64,000 nt of DNA, taken from positions 1 through 64,000 of the forward strand of contig CANLXL010000016.1 of the NCBI GenBank assembly GCA_947495125.1, read 5' to 3'. The position numbers and the translations under genes are program-made. This document shows positions 9,376 to 17,113 of the stretch, piece after piece (within the stretch, counting starts at the first letter, position 1; every line of letters begins with the position of its first letter). This DNA is from an uncultured Flaviramulus sp. (GTDB lineage: Bacteria; Bacteroidota; Bacteroidia; Flavobacteriales; Flavobacteriaceae). The notes under the pieces are model-generated. The model made no database searches. It saw only the letters and a program-made list of their open reading frames with translations, and was not told where the DNA came from.

Positions 9376-10505
9376 TTTCTGAAGACTTTTTGTTTAACTT
9401 TATACCTCTCAATGACGTCCATATCCGGTTCTATTCCCAGACCCGGGCCTTCAGGTAAATAAGCATAAGGAGGTTCTATTCTTAAAGGTGTTTTTAATAG
9501 ATCGTGCTCACGTATTAATCGTCCGAAAATATCACTGGGCCATACACAAGATTTAGCCGCTGCCGCCGAATGTATATACATGGCTTCCAATATCCCCAGA
9601 TCGATTTCCGAACCATGCCAGGTTGGTAATTGTGATACTGTGGCAATGTGATCTAACCGTTGAAAATCGGCCAAACCACAATTAAAATTAAATCCATCTA
9701 CAGCTTCCGCCTGAATCGCTTTTATGCTGTCCTCAATTCTTTGTCCGTGTAAAATATACGGCAAAGATACATGCATAACGATAGGAATTGAACTATAGTT
9801 CCTTAAGGATTTATATTCTGACAACTTCCATCTGGGTATTGGATCCTCCAAGCATAGTACGTTACCCGTTTTTCGCAAACCATCAATTCGTTTTTTTGCT
9901 TCAAAAGTATTTTCCCAGCGTTCATTTGGATCCAGTATGATCTTCATTTTTGGAGAAGCTTCAAAGATTTCTTCGCTCCAGCGTACGACATCATCATCCA
10001 AATCACTTTTAAACTTAAGGCAATCATAGCCTTGTTCCGTATATTTTATAGCAAGTTCTGCCAGATCTCCGACTGCTCTATGGCCGGACCAGGCTCCAAC
10101 TTTTACCTTTTCTCTTACCGGGCCTCCGAGTAAGTCCACAACACGTAAACCATGTGATTTTGCATAAGCATCCCAAAGCGCACATTCAAATCCGTCATAA
10201 GCTCTGGTATATGTAAAAGGAAGGTTTTGCAAACTCATATCTTTAAGGCTTTTACCTAAAAGCAGTTTGCAGATATCTTCTACGATATCCCAATTATGTC
10301 CACGATAAAGTTCTCCCCACCCTACAATGCCGGTCTCCAGTTCCAGTTTTAAAACCAGCTTGGGTATGTCATCAAATTGGAATTTCCATCCGGCTTGAGC
10401 TCCTACAGGTAATTTGTGCAAAGGCTTGTTTATCCCTTTACTTTGTATAGCCTCCTTATGGCCCGGTACAATAACTTCATAACATGTAATTTGTGTTATT
10501 TTCAT
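9372..10505 (-). CDS. Mandelate racemase / muconate lactonizing enzyme (enolase superfamily) protein
   Basis: The 377-residue product has the capping domain and barrel of the enolase superfamily. The KxK acid-base motif is in CLKFKSD, the first metal ligand in LDPNERW near residue 192 and the second in CLEDPIPR near 220. At the position of the third acidic ligand (near 244) the sequence reads IVMHVSL, with no D or E, which is unusual. WHGSEIDLGILEA near 310 is the usual HG...D segment. Members dehydrate sugar acids or racemise them. It is co-transcribed with SDR and RraA-like genes, so a sugar-acid dehydratase-like role is likely but unproved. Confidence 0.82.
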   Translation of the reverse strand: MKITQITCYEVIVPGHKEAIQSKGINKPLHKLPVGAQAGWKFQFDDIPKLVLKLELETGIVGWGELYRGHNWDIVEDICKLLLGKSLKDMSLQNLPFTYTRAYDGFECALWDAYAKSHGLRVVDLLGGPVREKVKVGAWSGHRAVGDLAELAIKYTEQGYDCLKFKSDLDDDVVRWSEEIFEASPKMKIILDPNERWENTFEAKKRIDGLRKTGNVLCLEDPIPRWKLSEYKSLRNYSSIPIVMHVSLPYILHGQRIEDSIKAIQAEAVDGFNFNCGLADFQRLDHIATVSQLPTWHGSEIDLGILEAMYIHSAAAAKSCVWPSDIFGRLIREHDLLKTPLRIEPPYAYLPEGPGLGIEPDMDVIERYKVKQKVFRK

Positions 10506-10507
10506 AA

Positions 10508-11302
10508 TTACCTTTCTCTGTTAATAAATGAATTTGCGTATAATAGGTTTTTCGTTCCATTGTCTACAGTGATTATCTGTCCGGTAACAGCCTGACTTAA
10601 ATCTGACAATAAAAAGCCAACGACATTGCCACAATCCTCCGCTGTAATTTGGAATGGTAATGATTGATAATCCTTGGTATGTATATCTACCCATTTCCTG
10701 GGATCCTCTGTAAATGTTTTAATCAATTCATAATTTTGTTCCGCATGTACATAGCCGGGAGCTATTGCATTTACTCTAATATTATTGAGGCCTAACTCTA
10801 CAGACATACCTCTGGTTAACCCGTTTACTGCACTTTTTGCGCTGGCATAAATGCCGTACTTAGGAATGGTTGCCATGGCATGAATTGAAGAAACATTAAC
10901 AATACCTCCGGATTCTTTATGCCCCATAAGTTGGTTTGCAAAGCGCTTAGACAATTGCCACACCGCTTTAACATCTAAGTTATATAATCTATCAAATTCT
11001 ATCTCACTAGCTTCATGGGCTAACTTGCTCAAACCTAAACCTGCATTATTAACCAATCCATGCAAGACGCCTACCTTCTCAGATAATTTATCAAACATAG
11101 CCTTTACCTCATCTGATTTACAGATATCTGCAGCTATTGGCATACTATTTGGTATTTTCTTCGCTGCTTGCTCCGCTTTATCAAAGTTCTTTTCGTTAAT
11201 AATAACGGTAGCTCCAAATTTTGAAAGCACTTTAGCGATTCCAAAACCGATGCCCGAGCCACCTGCTCCGGTTACCAGTATGTTCTTGTTTTGTAAATCC
11301 AT
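10508..11302 (-). CDS. Short-chain dehydrogenase/reductase
   Basis: A classical SDR of 264 residues: nucleotide motif LVTGAGGSGIGFGIA at the N-terminus, NNAG in the middle, catalytic Ser in IVNVSSIHA and YGIYASAKSAV with the Y-x3-K pair. The C-terminal TGQIITVDNGTK is also typical. It oxidises or reduces a secondary alcohol with NAD(P). It sits two bases upstream of the enolase-superfamily gene and nine downstream of the RraA-like gene, inside one tight operon. Confidence 0.9.
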   Translation of the reverse strand: MDLQNKNILVTGAGGSGIGFGIAKVLSKFGATVIINEKNFDKAEQAAKKIPNSMPIAADICKSDEVKAMFDKLSEKVGVLHGLVNNAGLGLSKLAHEASEIEFDRLYNLDVKAVWQLSKRFANQLMGHKESGGIVNVSSIHAMATIPKYGIYASAKSAVNGLTRGMSVELGLNNIRVNAIAPGYVHAEQNYELIKTFTEDPRKWVDIHTKDYQSLPFQITAEDCGNVVGFLLSDLSQAVTGQIITVDNGTKNLLYANSFINRER

Positions 11303-11311
11303 GGTTACAAT

Positions 11312-12004
11312 TTACATAATTCCATACTTATTATAGGCTTCTACCGTACTCATCCCATTTTCAAGAGCTTTTTGCACTAATTTTTCTCCACGTGCCTTTT
11401 CAATGGCTCCCTTAAAGGCTTCATCTACCAAACCCTGTGGTATGACCAATACGCCATCCCTGTCTCCATATATAATATCTCCGGGGCATATTTTAATACC
11501 ATCCCATTCTATTGGCACTCTATAGTCAAGTACTTTACCTCGCATACCCTGGTCCTGAGCATAAGTACCAATGGAAAAGGTAGGAAACTTTCTCTTTAAT
11601 ATTTCATTGGTATCCCTGGAATAGCCATCTACTACCGCTCCTGCTGCTCCAAGGTATTCGGCTCTAGTACTCATTAAGCCACCCCATAATGCATATCTGG
11701 GAGACGATCCGCTACAGATATAGACTTCATCCTCCTTAAGGTCATCTAAGGCCTCGAACATTAGTCCGAATGGTTTCTTTAATAACTCATTGTGACTCTG
11801 CTTTGAAACCTCCTCAAAAACATCAGCCTCCAGAACGGGCATAGCACGGCCAATAACAATCATGGAGACATCAAGGGGTTTTAAATGCGCAGGAAGAAAT
11901 TGATGGGTATAGCCCATTTTATCCAATACATCGCCAACTAATGCCGTAAAAAGTTCATTTTTAGCTATCCTAAAGAGGTCCTTATCATGCTTCCAAAGTC
12001 TCAT
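11312..12004 (-). CDS. RraA-like (HMG aldolase / demethylmenaquinone methyltransferase-like) protein
   Basis: A RraA/HMG-aldolase fold protein of about 230 residues. Characteristic stretches are GGLMSTRAEYLGAAGAVVDG, where R is the substrate-binding Arg, and GDIIYGDRDGVLVIP with the Asp pair. Members with this layout cleave 4-hydroxy-4-methyl-2-oxoglutarate or oxaloacetate-type acids. The ATG at 12004 is chosen over a TTG 39 bases upstream because RraA homology begins there and the longer start would overlap the promoter box. It heads the five-gene operon and is divergent from the AraC regulator. Confidence 0.85.
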   Translation of the reverse strand: MRLWKHDKDLFRIAKNELFTALVGDVLDKMGYTHQFLPAHLKPLDVSMIVIGRAMPVLEADVFEEVSKQSHNELLKKPFGLMFEALDDLKEDEVYICSGSSPRYALWGGLMSTRAEYLGAAGAVVDGYSRDTNEILKRKFPTFSIGTYAQDQGMRGKVLDYRVPIEWDGIKICPGDIIYGDRDGVLVIPQGLVDEAFKGAIEKARGEKLVQKALENGMSTVEAYNKYGIM

Positions 12005-12026
12005 ATCGTGTTTTATACAATTTATA

Positions 12027-12034
12027 CAAAAATA
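12027..12034 (-). promoter_or_regulatory. Bacteroidota -7 box for the rraA-like operon
   Basis: On the minus strand the bases read TAttTTTG, a perfect match to the Bacteroidota -7 consensus TAnnTTTG, ending about 22 bases upstream of the ATG at 12004. No clear -33 TTG is seen at the expected distance, so recognition may need an activator such as the divergent AraC protein. Confidence 0.4.
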
Positions 12035-12176
12035 GCAATACAATATTTTATATTTTGTACGATTATTGATTAAAAGTTGTACTATATTAGCAATTTGGTA
12101 TGAACTCTGACTTAAACATTATCTCATTTAATTTAAATGGATAATCTGGATAGATTTGGCCATTTTGAATTTACTT

Positions 12177-13064
12177 ATGAAACCCATTTTAATCTCAACT
12201 AAAGAAACTTTTAAGTCTAAACTAGCGATAGACTCTAATGTATATCCTAATTTTTACAACCCCTGGCACTATCATGAAGAATTAGAACTGACTTTAGTTT
12301 TAAAGAGCTACGGACAACGTCAGGTTGGAGATGACGTTGAGAACTTTTATCCCGGAGATCTGGTTTTAGTAGGGAGTAATCTTCCTCATGTGTGGAAAAA
12401 TGACCAATCTTTTTTTAAGAATTCAAAAGAAAAATATGCTCAAGCCATAGTTGTTAAATTCTTAAGTGATTTTGCGAGTAAAGATTTTTTAGATTTACCG
12501 GAAATGAGCACTTTGAAGGAATTAATATTTGATAAGTCTTCCTTTGGAGTAAAACTTTTAGGTACACTACGCGATGACATTGAAAGGGAAATGAGAGCCT
12601 TGGTGGATATGTCGGAAGATGAATTGCTTTTGAATCTTGTTCAAATCCTTTTTAAAATTTCGAAATCTGATGAGTACAGATTACTTGCAAGTCGAACTTA
12701 TCAAAAAGAGAAAACCAAATATAACCATAGAATTAACAAGATTCTGGATTATATTATGGAGAATTATCACAAGAATTTGACTTTAGATGAGCTAGCCGAT
12801 GTTGTGCATATGAACAAAAATGGATTCTGCAGATTTTTTAAAAAGAATATTGGAAGCTCGCTATTTACAACTATTAAAAATATTAGAATTTCTAAAGCTT
12901 GTCAGCAATTACTCGAAACTGAAAAAAGTGTTTTAGAAATCTCTTTAGATGTAGGATTTAATAATGTATCGAATTTTAATAGGACATTTAAAAAAATAAC
13001 CAAAACGTCTCCTTTAAATTATAGAAAAAATAATAATCATTATAACGTGTCAAGAACATTATAA
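12177..13064 (+). CDS. Cupin-AraC family transcriptional regulator
   Basis: About 295 residues: an N-terminal cupin sensor (PWHYHEELELTLVL, then FYPGDLVLVGSNLPHVW) and a C-terminal AraC double HTH from about residue 185 (NLTLDELADVVHMNKNGFCR, then LEISLDVGFNNVSNFNRTFKK). These usually activate neighbouring sugar-catabolic genes on binding a ligand. It diverges from the rraA-like operon with about 170 bases between the starts, so that operon is the likely target. The first ATG (12177) is chosen; a TTG at 12156 is also in frame. Confidence 0.87.
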   Translation: MKPILISTKETFKSKLAIDSNVYPNFYNPWHYHEELELTLVLKSYGQRQVGDDVENFYPGDLVLVGSNLPHVWKNDQSFFKNSKEKYAQAIVVKFLSDFASKDFLDLPEMSTLKELIFDKSSFGVKLLGTLRDDIEREMRALVDMSEDELLLNLVQILFKISKSDEYRLLASRTYQKEKTKYNHRINKILDYIMENYHKNLTLDELADVVHMNKNGFCRFFKKNIGSSLFTTIKNIRISKACQQLLETEKSVLEISLDVGFNNVSNFNRTFKKITKTSPLNYRKNNNHYNVSRTL

Positions 13065-13173
13065 TTAATTTGATTTTTACACTTGATGTTTAGTCCTTTT
13101 TCTATTTTCCGCTTTAAGTGAAACCCTTTAAATTACCTCAACAACCTCTTAGATAGACATAAATTTTCTTTAC

Positions 13174-13356
13174 TCATAGAAAACACCTTTTCTTACCTCT
13201 CCATGCCCCAAAAGTCTTTCCGTCCCATAGAAGTGTCCAGCCTCTCTTTATCTCCTTTTCCGTCAAAGTATTGGCTTGTTTCGATGCATTATTTCTATTT
13301 ATCGATAAGCGGGAAATTGAAAAGTAAAGCATGCCAATAAAAACTTCGTTAAACAA
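13174..13356 (-). pseudogene. Remnant of a DUF1080 (3-keto-disaccharide hydrolase family) gene
   Basis: A 60-codon reading frame ends in [17 protein letters not shown] followed by TFGAWRG, which is the conserved start of DUF1080 proteins (typically T-xx-E-xxx-GW-x-LL-F/W-DGK-x-xx-WRG). It stops right after, so about 75% of the usual length is missing; I saw no continuation in the next 90 bases. It is therefore a decayed or truncated gene, not a working one. A full-length DUF1080 gene is present at 43394-44098. Confidence 0.5.
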
Positions 13357-13438
13357 TTATTTATACCGATCTGTTCATAACAAATTTATTAATCTTTATA
13401 AAAAAAATATACGAAAACAGATGTTAATAAACAGGTAA

Positions 13439-13705
13439 CACATAGAGGCGGTTGTTGAAATTGAAAACGCTATAGAGCAATTACCCGCCAAACGTAAGGA
13501 CATTTTTATACTTAGTAAATTAAATAATTACGAGTATAAAGAAATTGCAGCAATGCGAAACATCTCTAAAATTACTATTGAAATTCAAATACGTAAAGCC
13601 ATGATTACTATACATAAAGAGATGATAAAACTTCGTCTAACAGGCGTAATTTCAATAATAGTAATATGTTTTTCTAGTAGTATGTTTTATTTTTTCTTTG
13701 CATAG
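13439..13705 (+). pseudogene. Remnant of an ECF sigma factor (region 4)
   Basis: The frame, open from a stop at 13436-13438, has no start codon at its head and reads VVEIENAIEQLPAKRKDIF, then LSKLNNYEYKEIAAMRNIS and IQIRKAMITIHKEM. This is the sigma-4 helix-turn-helix of a Bacteroidota ECF sigma factor (usual pattern: QLP-x-K-R-R-x-I-F, Y-K-EIA, ISKAL). Region 2 and the linker, about 100 residues, are absent, and only about 60 bases separate it from unrelated sequence. A hydrophobic tail ends at the TAG at 13703. It is a 5'-truncated pseudogene. Confidence 0.6.
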
Positions 13706-13725
13706 AATTAGACTTTCAATTGAAT

Positions 13726-13759
13726 CGCAATCAAAATAGGTTTACCTGTTTTGATTGCG
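13726..13759. terminator. Symmetric hairpin after the sigma-factor remnant
   Basis: An 11-base perfect inverted repeat (cgcaatcaaaa / ttttgattgcg) continues, after one T-G pair, as agg/cct around a ttta loop. It lies 21 bases after the sigma remnant and just outside the left island junction. On the + strand it is followed by a short T-run at 13766-13770, so it could be a bidirectional terminator, possibly the original one for mnmE before the island inserted. Confidence 0.5.
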
Positions 13760-13793
13760 AAAGGCTTTTTGGAAATGCTTATAATTTGAATCG

Positions 13794-13817
13794 TTACTTT
13801 CCAATACAATATTTAAC
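13794..13817 (-). other. attL: displaced 3' end of mnmE
   Basis: On the minus strand these 24 bases read V-K-Y-C-I-G-K-stop. The true mnmE gene ends V-N-F-C-I-G-K-stop at 36393-36370. The two agree at 20 of 24 positions, with 14 of 15 in the last five codons, and lie in the same orientation. This is what integration of an element into the 3' end of mnmE would leave: the element supplies a new gene end and the old end is displaced. It marks the left limit of the island. Confidence 0.65.
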
Positions 13818-13845
13818 TACCCTTATGTTTATTGGTGTTAATGCG

Positions 13846-13859
13846 TTTGGGCAACAAAT
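13846..13859 (+). repeat. 14-base direct repeat, left copy (possible integrase arm site)
   Basis: TTTGGGCAACAAAT occurs here, 29 bases inside the left att copy, and again perfectly at 36231-36244 inside the right end, in the same orientation. Flanking bases differ. Paired short repeats just inside both ends fit arm-type integrase or excisionase binding sites. Confidence 0.45.
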
Positions 13860-13930
13860 AGGGTACAAAAAACGCATAAAAAGAGTAAATTAAGGGTAAA
13901 TATTAACAAATTGAAACACTACTATAGCAT

Positions 13931-13957
13931 AAAAAAACCGCTCGATTAGAGCGGTTT
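13931..13957 (-). terminator. Rho-independent terminator of the DUF6266 gene
   Basis: aaaccgctc (13935-13943) and gagcggttt (13949-13957) form a nine-pair stem with a five-base loop; on the minus strand it is followed by seven T. It lies 20 bases after the DUF6266 stop codon. Confidence 0.85.
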
Positions 13958-13977
13958 CCAAATAAAAACACCAAGCA

Positions 13978-14619
13978 TTAATTAGCTGTACCAGAGCCTA
14001 AATAAATACTGTTTGATACTTGACTACCATCAGCAGAAATAAACGCCATAAATAGTTCTACTGTATCTCCTGCATAAGTTGTAGGGATTGGAACAATTTG
14101 AGAACCTACTGTTCTGTCTGCTCCATCAAGTAAAGAAATAGATTCCTTTTTTGATGGATTGTAAACCAATAACATCGCTTTATCAGTAGCATTTGCGTTA
14201 CCTTCAGCAGAGTTGTCATCCCAATCAAAGGTTACTTCTCCAGCAGTTGCTAAATCAGTCGTAGGGTTTAAAGCACCAGATAAACCTCCGCGACTTACTA
14301 AAGCGTTCGGATAGTCAACAACAAAGTTTGGTTCAGTCCCTGTAATCGCATTATTTAATACATACGACATTGCAGCATTAAATTCTGTTTTCTTAACAGC
14401 TAATCCTTTATAACCTAACTTAATAAAAGGCTTTATAGCTTGTAAAAACTCTAAAGTAGCAGTAAACTTGGTTCTTTGGTTTACTTGACCTACAGTTCTT
14501 GGATTGGCTACACTTGAAGGTTTAATTCTAATATAGTCAATACCTTTCCAGCTTCCACCGATAACGTTTCCAACCTTACCTGAAAGCCCTCCTAAAATAC
14601 CTTGGGAAATTTTACCCAT
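13978..14619 (-). CDS. DUF6266 family protein
   Basis: The 213-residue product starts MGKISQGILGGLSGKVGNVI followed by GGSWKGIDYIR, the conserved opening of DUF6266, a Bacteroidota-only family often seen on mobile elements. The rest is rich in small and polar residues and predicted beta-strand, with FDWDDNS and VELFMAFISADG in the C-terminal half. No signal peptide or catalytic motif is seen. The role is unknown. It stands alone at the left end of the island with its own terminator. Confidence 0.8.
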   Translation of the reverse strand: MGKISQGILGGLSGKVGNVIGGSWKGIDYIRIKPSSVANPRTVGQVNQRTKFTATLEFLQAIKPFIKLGYKGLAVKKTEFNAAMSYVLNNAITGTEPNFVVDYPNALVSRGGLSGALNPTTDLATAGEVTFDWDDNSAEGNANATDKAMLLVYNPSKKESISLLDGADRTVGSQIVPIPTTYAGDTVELFMAFISADGSQVSNSIYLGSGTAN

Positions 14620-14660
14620 AACATAAATAATTTAAATGAAACTTGTTTTTCTTCGGACTT

Positions 14661-14687
14661 GGTACAGACTTAACACGAAGTTGTACC
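14661..14687. promoter_or_regulatory. Inverted repeat upstream of the DUF6266 gene
   Basis: ggtacagactt and aagttgtacc form a ten-pair stem with a single bulged g and a six-base loop, 42-68 bases upstream of the DUF6266 ATG. It may be an operator or a 5'-leader hairpin. The rest of the 14620-15033 gap holds no gene; its other visible structure is the interleaved repeat pair at 14865-14936. Confidence 0.4.
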
Positions 14688-14864
14688 TTCACCTTCCGAT
14701 TGAATATATGGCAAGTTTTATGCTATTCGTTAGATATGGATTTTGTTGCTTTGGATTGCTTCCTTTTGCATCGGAAATAAAAAAATGAATTTTTTTTACA
14801 AAGAAAAAGAGAAAAAAGAAAGCCGTTTCTTTGATAGCGTTGACATACTGTCAAGTTTTTTTGG

Positions 14865-14936
14865 AAAAAATATTGCTAATGGAAAGGGTTTTGAAATTTA
14901 CTCCTGACCACATGTGCAATATTTTTTTCAAAACCC
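14865..14936. other. Interleaved inverted repeats with pseudoknot order
   Basis: Two perfect inverted repeats alternate: A aaaaaatattgc (14865-14876), B gggttttgaa (14886-14895), A' gcaatatttttt (14916-14927), B' ttcaaaaccc (14927-14936). A pairs with A' and B with B' so the order A-B-A'-B' is that of an H-type pseudoknot. It lies about 100 bases upstream of the gene at 15034. It could be an RNA leader structure or a cluster of protein-binding DNA repeats. Confidence 0.45.
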
Positions 14937-15033
14937 GTAGGGCTTGAACTTTATAGTATGGTGAGCGATGGATGAAGGAAGCCATCTATCTTTGCAATCT
15001 TTTTTTTACTTTACCTCTACTAAAAACTAAAAA

Positions 15034-16071
15034 ATGAAATGTAACATCTGTTTAAATAAAGAAGCTGACAAAAAAGGGTCACATATAGTACCTGCATTTA
15101 TTCTTAAAACTCTATTTGAAAGAAATAAAGAGTTCGTAGTTTCAATAGGAAGTGAAGCTGTACAAAATCACATTGGTCGAGAATTGACACCAGAACAAAT
15201 AGAGGAATATATGGGAAGAGAACTGACTGATGAAGAAATTGAACAAAACTATATTCCTTTTATTGAAGATAATATCTTTTGTAGTGATTGTGAAAAAAGA
15301 CTTGGACATTTAGAGTCATTATATGCTGATAAAATCCATAAAAATATAAGTGTTTTAAAATGTGAAAAAGATGATGTTATTTCTTTTGAAAATGATATAG
15401 GGTTAATTTCTTTATTCTGGTATTCTGTAATTTTAAGATTTTCTATTGCTCAACACAACAAATTTACTCTCAAAGAGAAAGAACACCGAGCGATAAGAAA
15501 TTATCTAAACAATAATCTGAAAGACACAATTCAAGAGTTAAAAAGCCACGTAGAAAAAGATATATGCTTGAATTGTCCCTATCCTATCGGGATTTTTTTT
15601 AATTCTAACGCTGTAAAAAAATTATCCAGTAATAGTGTTTTAGATATTCCAAAATACAAGAATCCATATTTTTTATTATTTAATGAATACATTATAATTT
15701 TTTACAATAAGGCCACTCAAGTCAATGGAATGAAACACTCTTTTTTTGGGCTTGAAAAATCATTTGAAGCAACCAAGAATATTAACTACGATAAACAAAA
15801 AGAATGTCATATCTGTATAGTCAGAAATGATGTATGGGAAGAAATTAAAACCAACATTTTCGAGTTATTTGCAAAATTTAAGCATAGAGAGTTTGTAGAT
15901 ATGTTCAGATTTGTTGCTGAACATTCAAAATTATCTTTCACAAGACAAAATATAGTAAACTTTGTAAATAGAATTTTATACGAGGACACACACATTGCTG
16001 ATAGATACGATAGGACACGTGTTCTTACAATTTTAGCAGAAGAACTTAATAAATTACCTAAAATAAAATAA
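15034..16071 (+). CDS. Zinc-finger protein, possibly HNH-like, unknown function
   Basis: This 345-residue protein opens with a CxxC followed by SHIVP (CNICLNKEADKKGSHIVP) and has a second CxxC in FCSDCEKRLGHLE near residue 90. Two CxxC knuckles with an S-H-I-x-P resemble a treble-clef/HNH-type fold, where DHI-x-P is usual; nuclease activity is an inference. Residues 48-73 are a tandem 13-residue repeat (GRELTPEQIEEYM then GRELTDEEIEQNY). The remainder is helical and unrecognised. It is the only + strand gene of the island and is followed by the long structured non-coding region, so it may be a passenger defence gene. Confidence 0.7.
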   Translation: MKCNICLNKEADKKGSHIVPAFILKTLFERNKEFVVSIGSEAVQNHIGRELTPEQIEEYMGRELTDEEIEQNYIPFIEDNIFCSDCEKRLGHLESLYADKIHKNISVLKCEKDDVISFENDIGLISLFWYSVILRFSIAQHNKFTLKEKEHRAIRNYLNNNLKDTIQELKSHVEKDICLNCPYPIGIFFNSNAVKKLSSNSVLDIPKYKNPYFLLFNEYIIIFYNKATQVNGMKHSFFGLEKSFEATKNINYDKQKECHICIVRNDVWEEIKTNIFELFAKFKHREFVDMFRFVAEHSKLSFTRQNIVNFVNRILYEDTHIADRYDRTRVLTILAEELNKLPKIK

Positions 16072-16090
16072 GCAGGTAATCGCGTAGCGT

Positions 16091-17023
16091 ATGGCGATAG
16101 CCATAATAGTGAGCCGCCAGCGAGTTGAGCAAGGGTGGTGTGGGAAAATAGCCTGATAAGGCTACCACGCCTACGTTGAAAACGCAAGGGTGGCGCAGTT
16201 TTTTGATGCCGTTGGCTATAGCTTTGGTGAAGCGATGGAAAGCAAGTGTAACAATTGAATGAAGCTATTGAAGGTTGGTTTCATTTTTAAAATTTAGCAA
16301 TTGTAAGTTTTTCAATTAATTAGATTTGAGTTTAAGGCTTTTAAGGATATTCAGGAAATTGAGAATTTATAATGTATGATTGCGAACAATTGTCATTTTG
16401 AAAATGATATGTGTGACTGCTGAAATAGCTGATTGAATGCGTTACTCTTGCAGCGCGTTTGTAATATATAATAATCCGCTTTGTGATTTAAAGACTATTT
16501 AATCAACATTTATATACACTTTAAAACCAATCCAAAATTTCATTTTCCTTGAAGCGGTTATTTTATATACAAAATGGATGCCTTCAAAAACTGTGACACC
16601 CTGATTAGCCCGAAGCGAATAGCAGGCGAGCCAAATTATTAAGCAGCGGTTGTACCCTAATTAATTTTATATGCGCCACAAGCGCATACATTATTGGGTT
16701 TTAGGGTGCAAGAGTAGCTGTGGGTGAGGAAGTTGTGTAGTGTGTGAAGTAAAGCAAATAAATAGTACTAACGAGGATGTGTCACCGCAGTAGTGCTATT
16801 TATGGTAAGCACCAATGCATCGCATTTGTGATTATGCTTTACGGAACAAAATGGAACAACTGACGAACACCTTATTACCTGTCTTCCCAAATGTTTAATG
16901 TTATTACTACAGTTTAATAGAAGTACTATACTCAAGCGCATTGGCAAAAAGCATAGGCAGTAATTTTGGAATGCCCTTAATTGAAACTATGAAAACTTTT
17001 CAAAATTGCTGCTTATGCTGCGC
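16091..17023 (+). ncRNA. Candidate large structured non-coding RNA
   Basis: About 1 kb (16072-17113) holds no reading frame of note but many inverted repeats. They include a hairpin atggc/gccat (16091-16104); ggtgtgg-tagcc / ggcta-ccacgcc (16137-16171); accctaa/ttagggt (16654, 16701) around tatgcgc/gcgcata (16670-16688); and a three-way junction closed by gtaaagc/gctttac (16749-16755, 16836-16842) with inner stems aaatagtact/agtgctattt (16760, 16792) and 16810-16830. A 17-pair stem (16951-16967 / 17002-17018) is extended by gcgca/tgcgc. The loop of one inner stem carries gtgtcac (16779), complementary to gtgacac at 16593, a possible pseudoknot. All non-Watson-Crick pairs noted in three of these stems are G-U if the + strand is the RNA, but A-C on the other strand. 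GATTGAATGCGT is repeated at 16431 and 17042. Exact ends, promoter and function are unknown. Confidence 0.45.
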
Positions 17024-17113
17024 GGAACCATAGGCTCTTGCGATTGAATGCGTGTAGCTTGTGGAACAAATGAATGAGTATGTGCCGAAGGTGTGGGCAA
17101 TTAATGATGCATC

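Noticed and set aside
13439-13705. Functional sigma factor
   Set aside because: Region 2 is missing and no start codon fits; it is a truncated remnant.
16072-17113. Group II intron or decayed transposon
   Set aside because: No domain V-like stem, no reverse transcriptase, transposase or target-site duplication was seen. Stems fit a structured RNA better, but its class is unknown.
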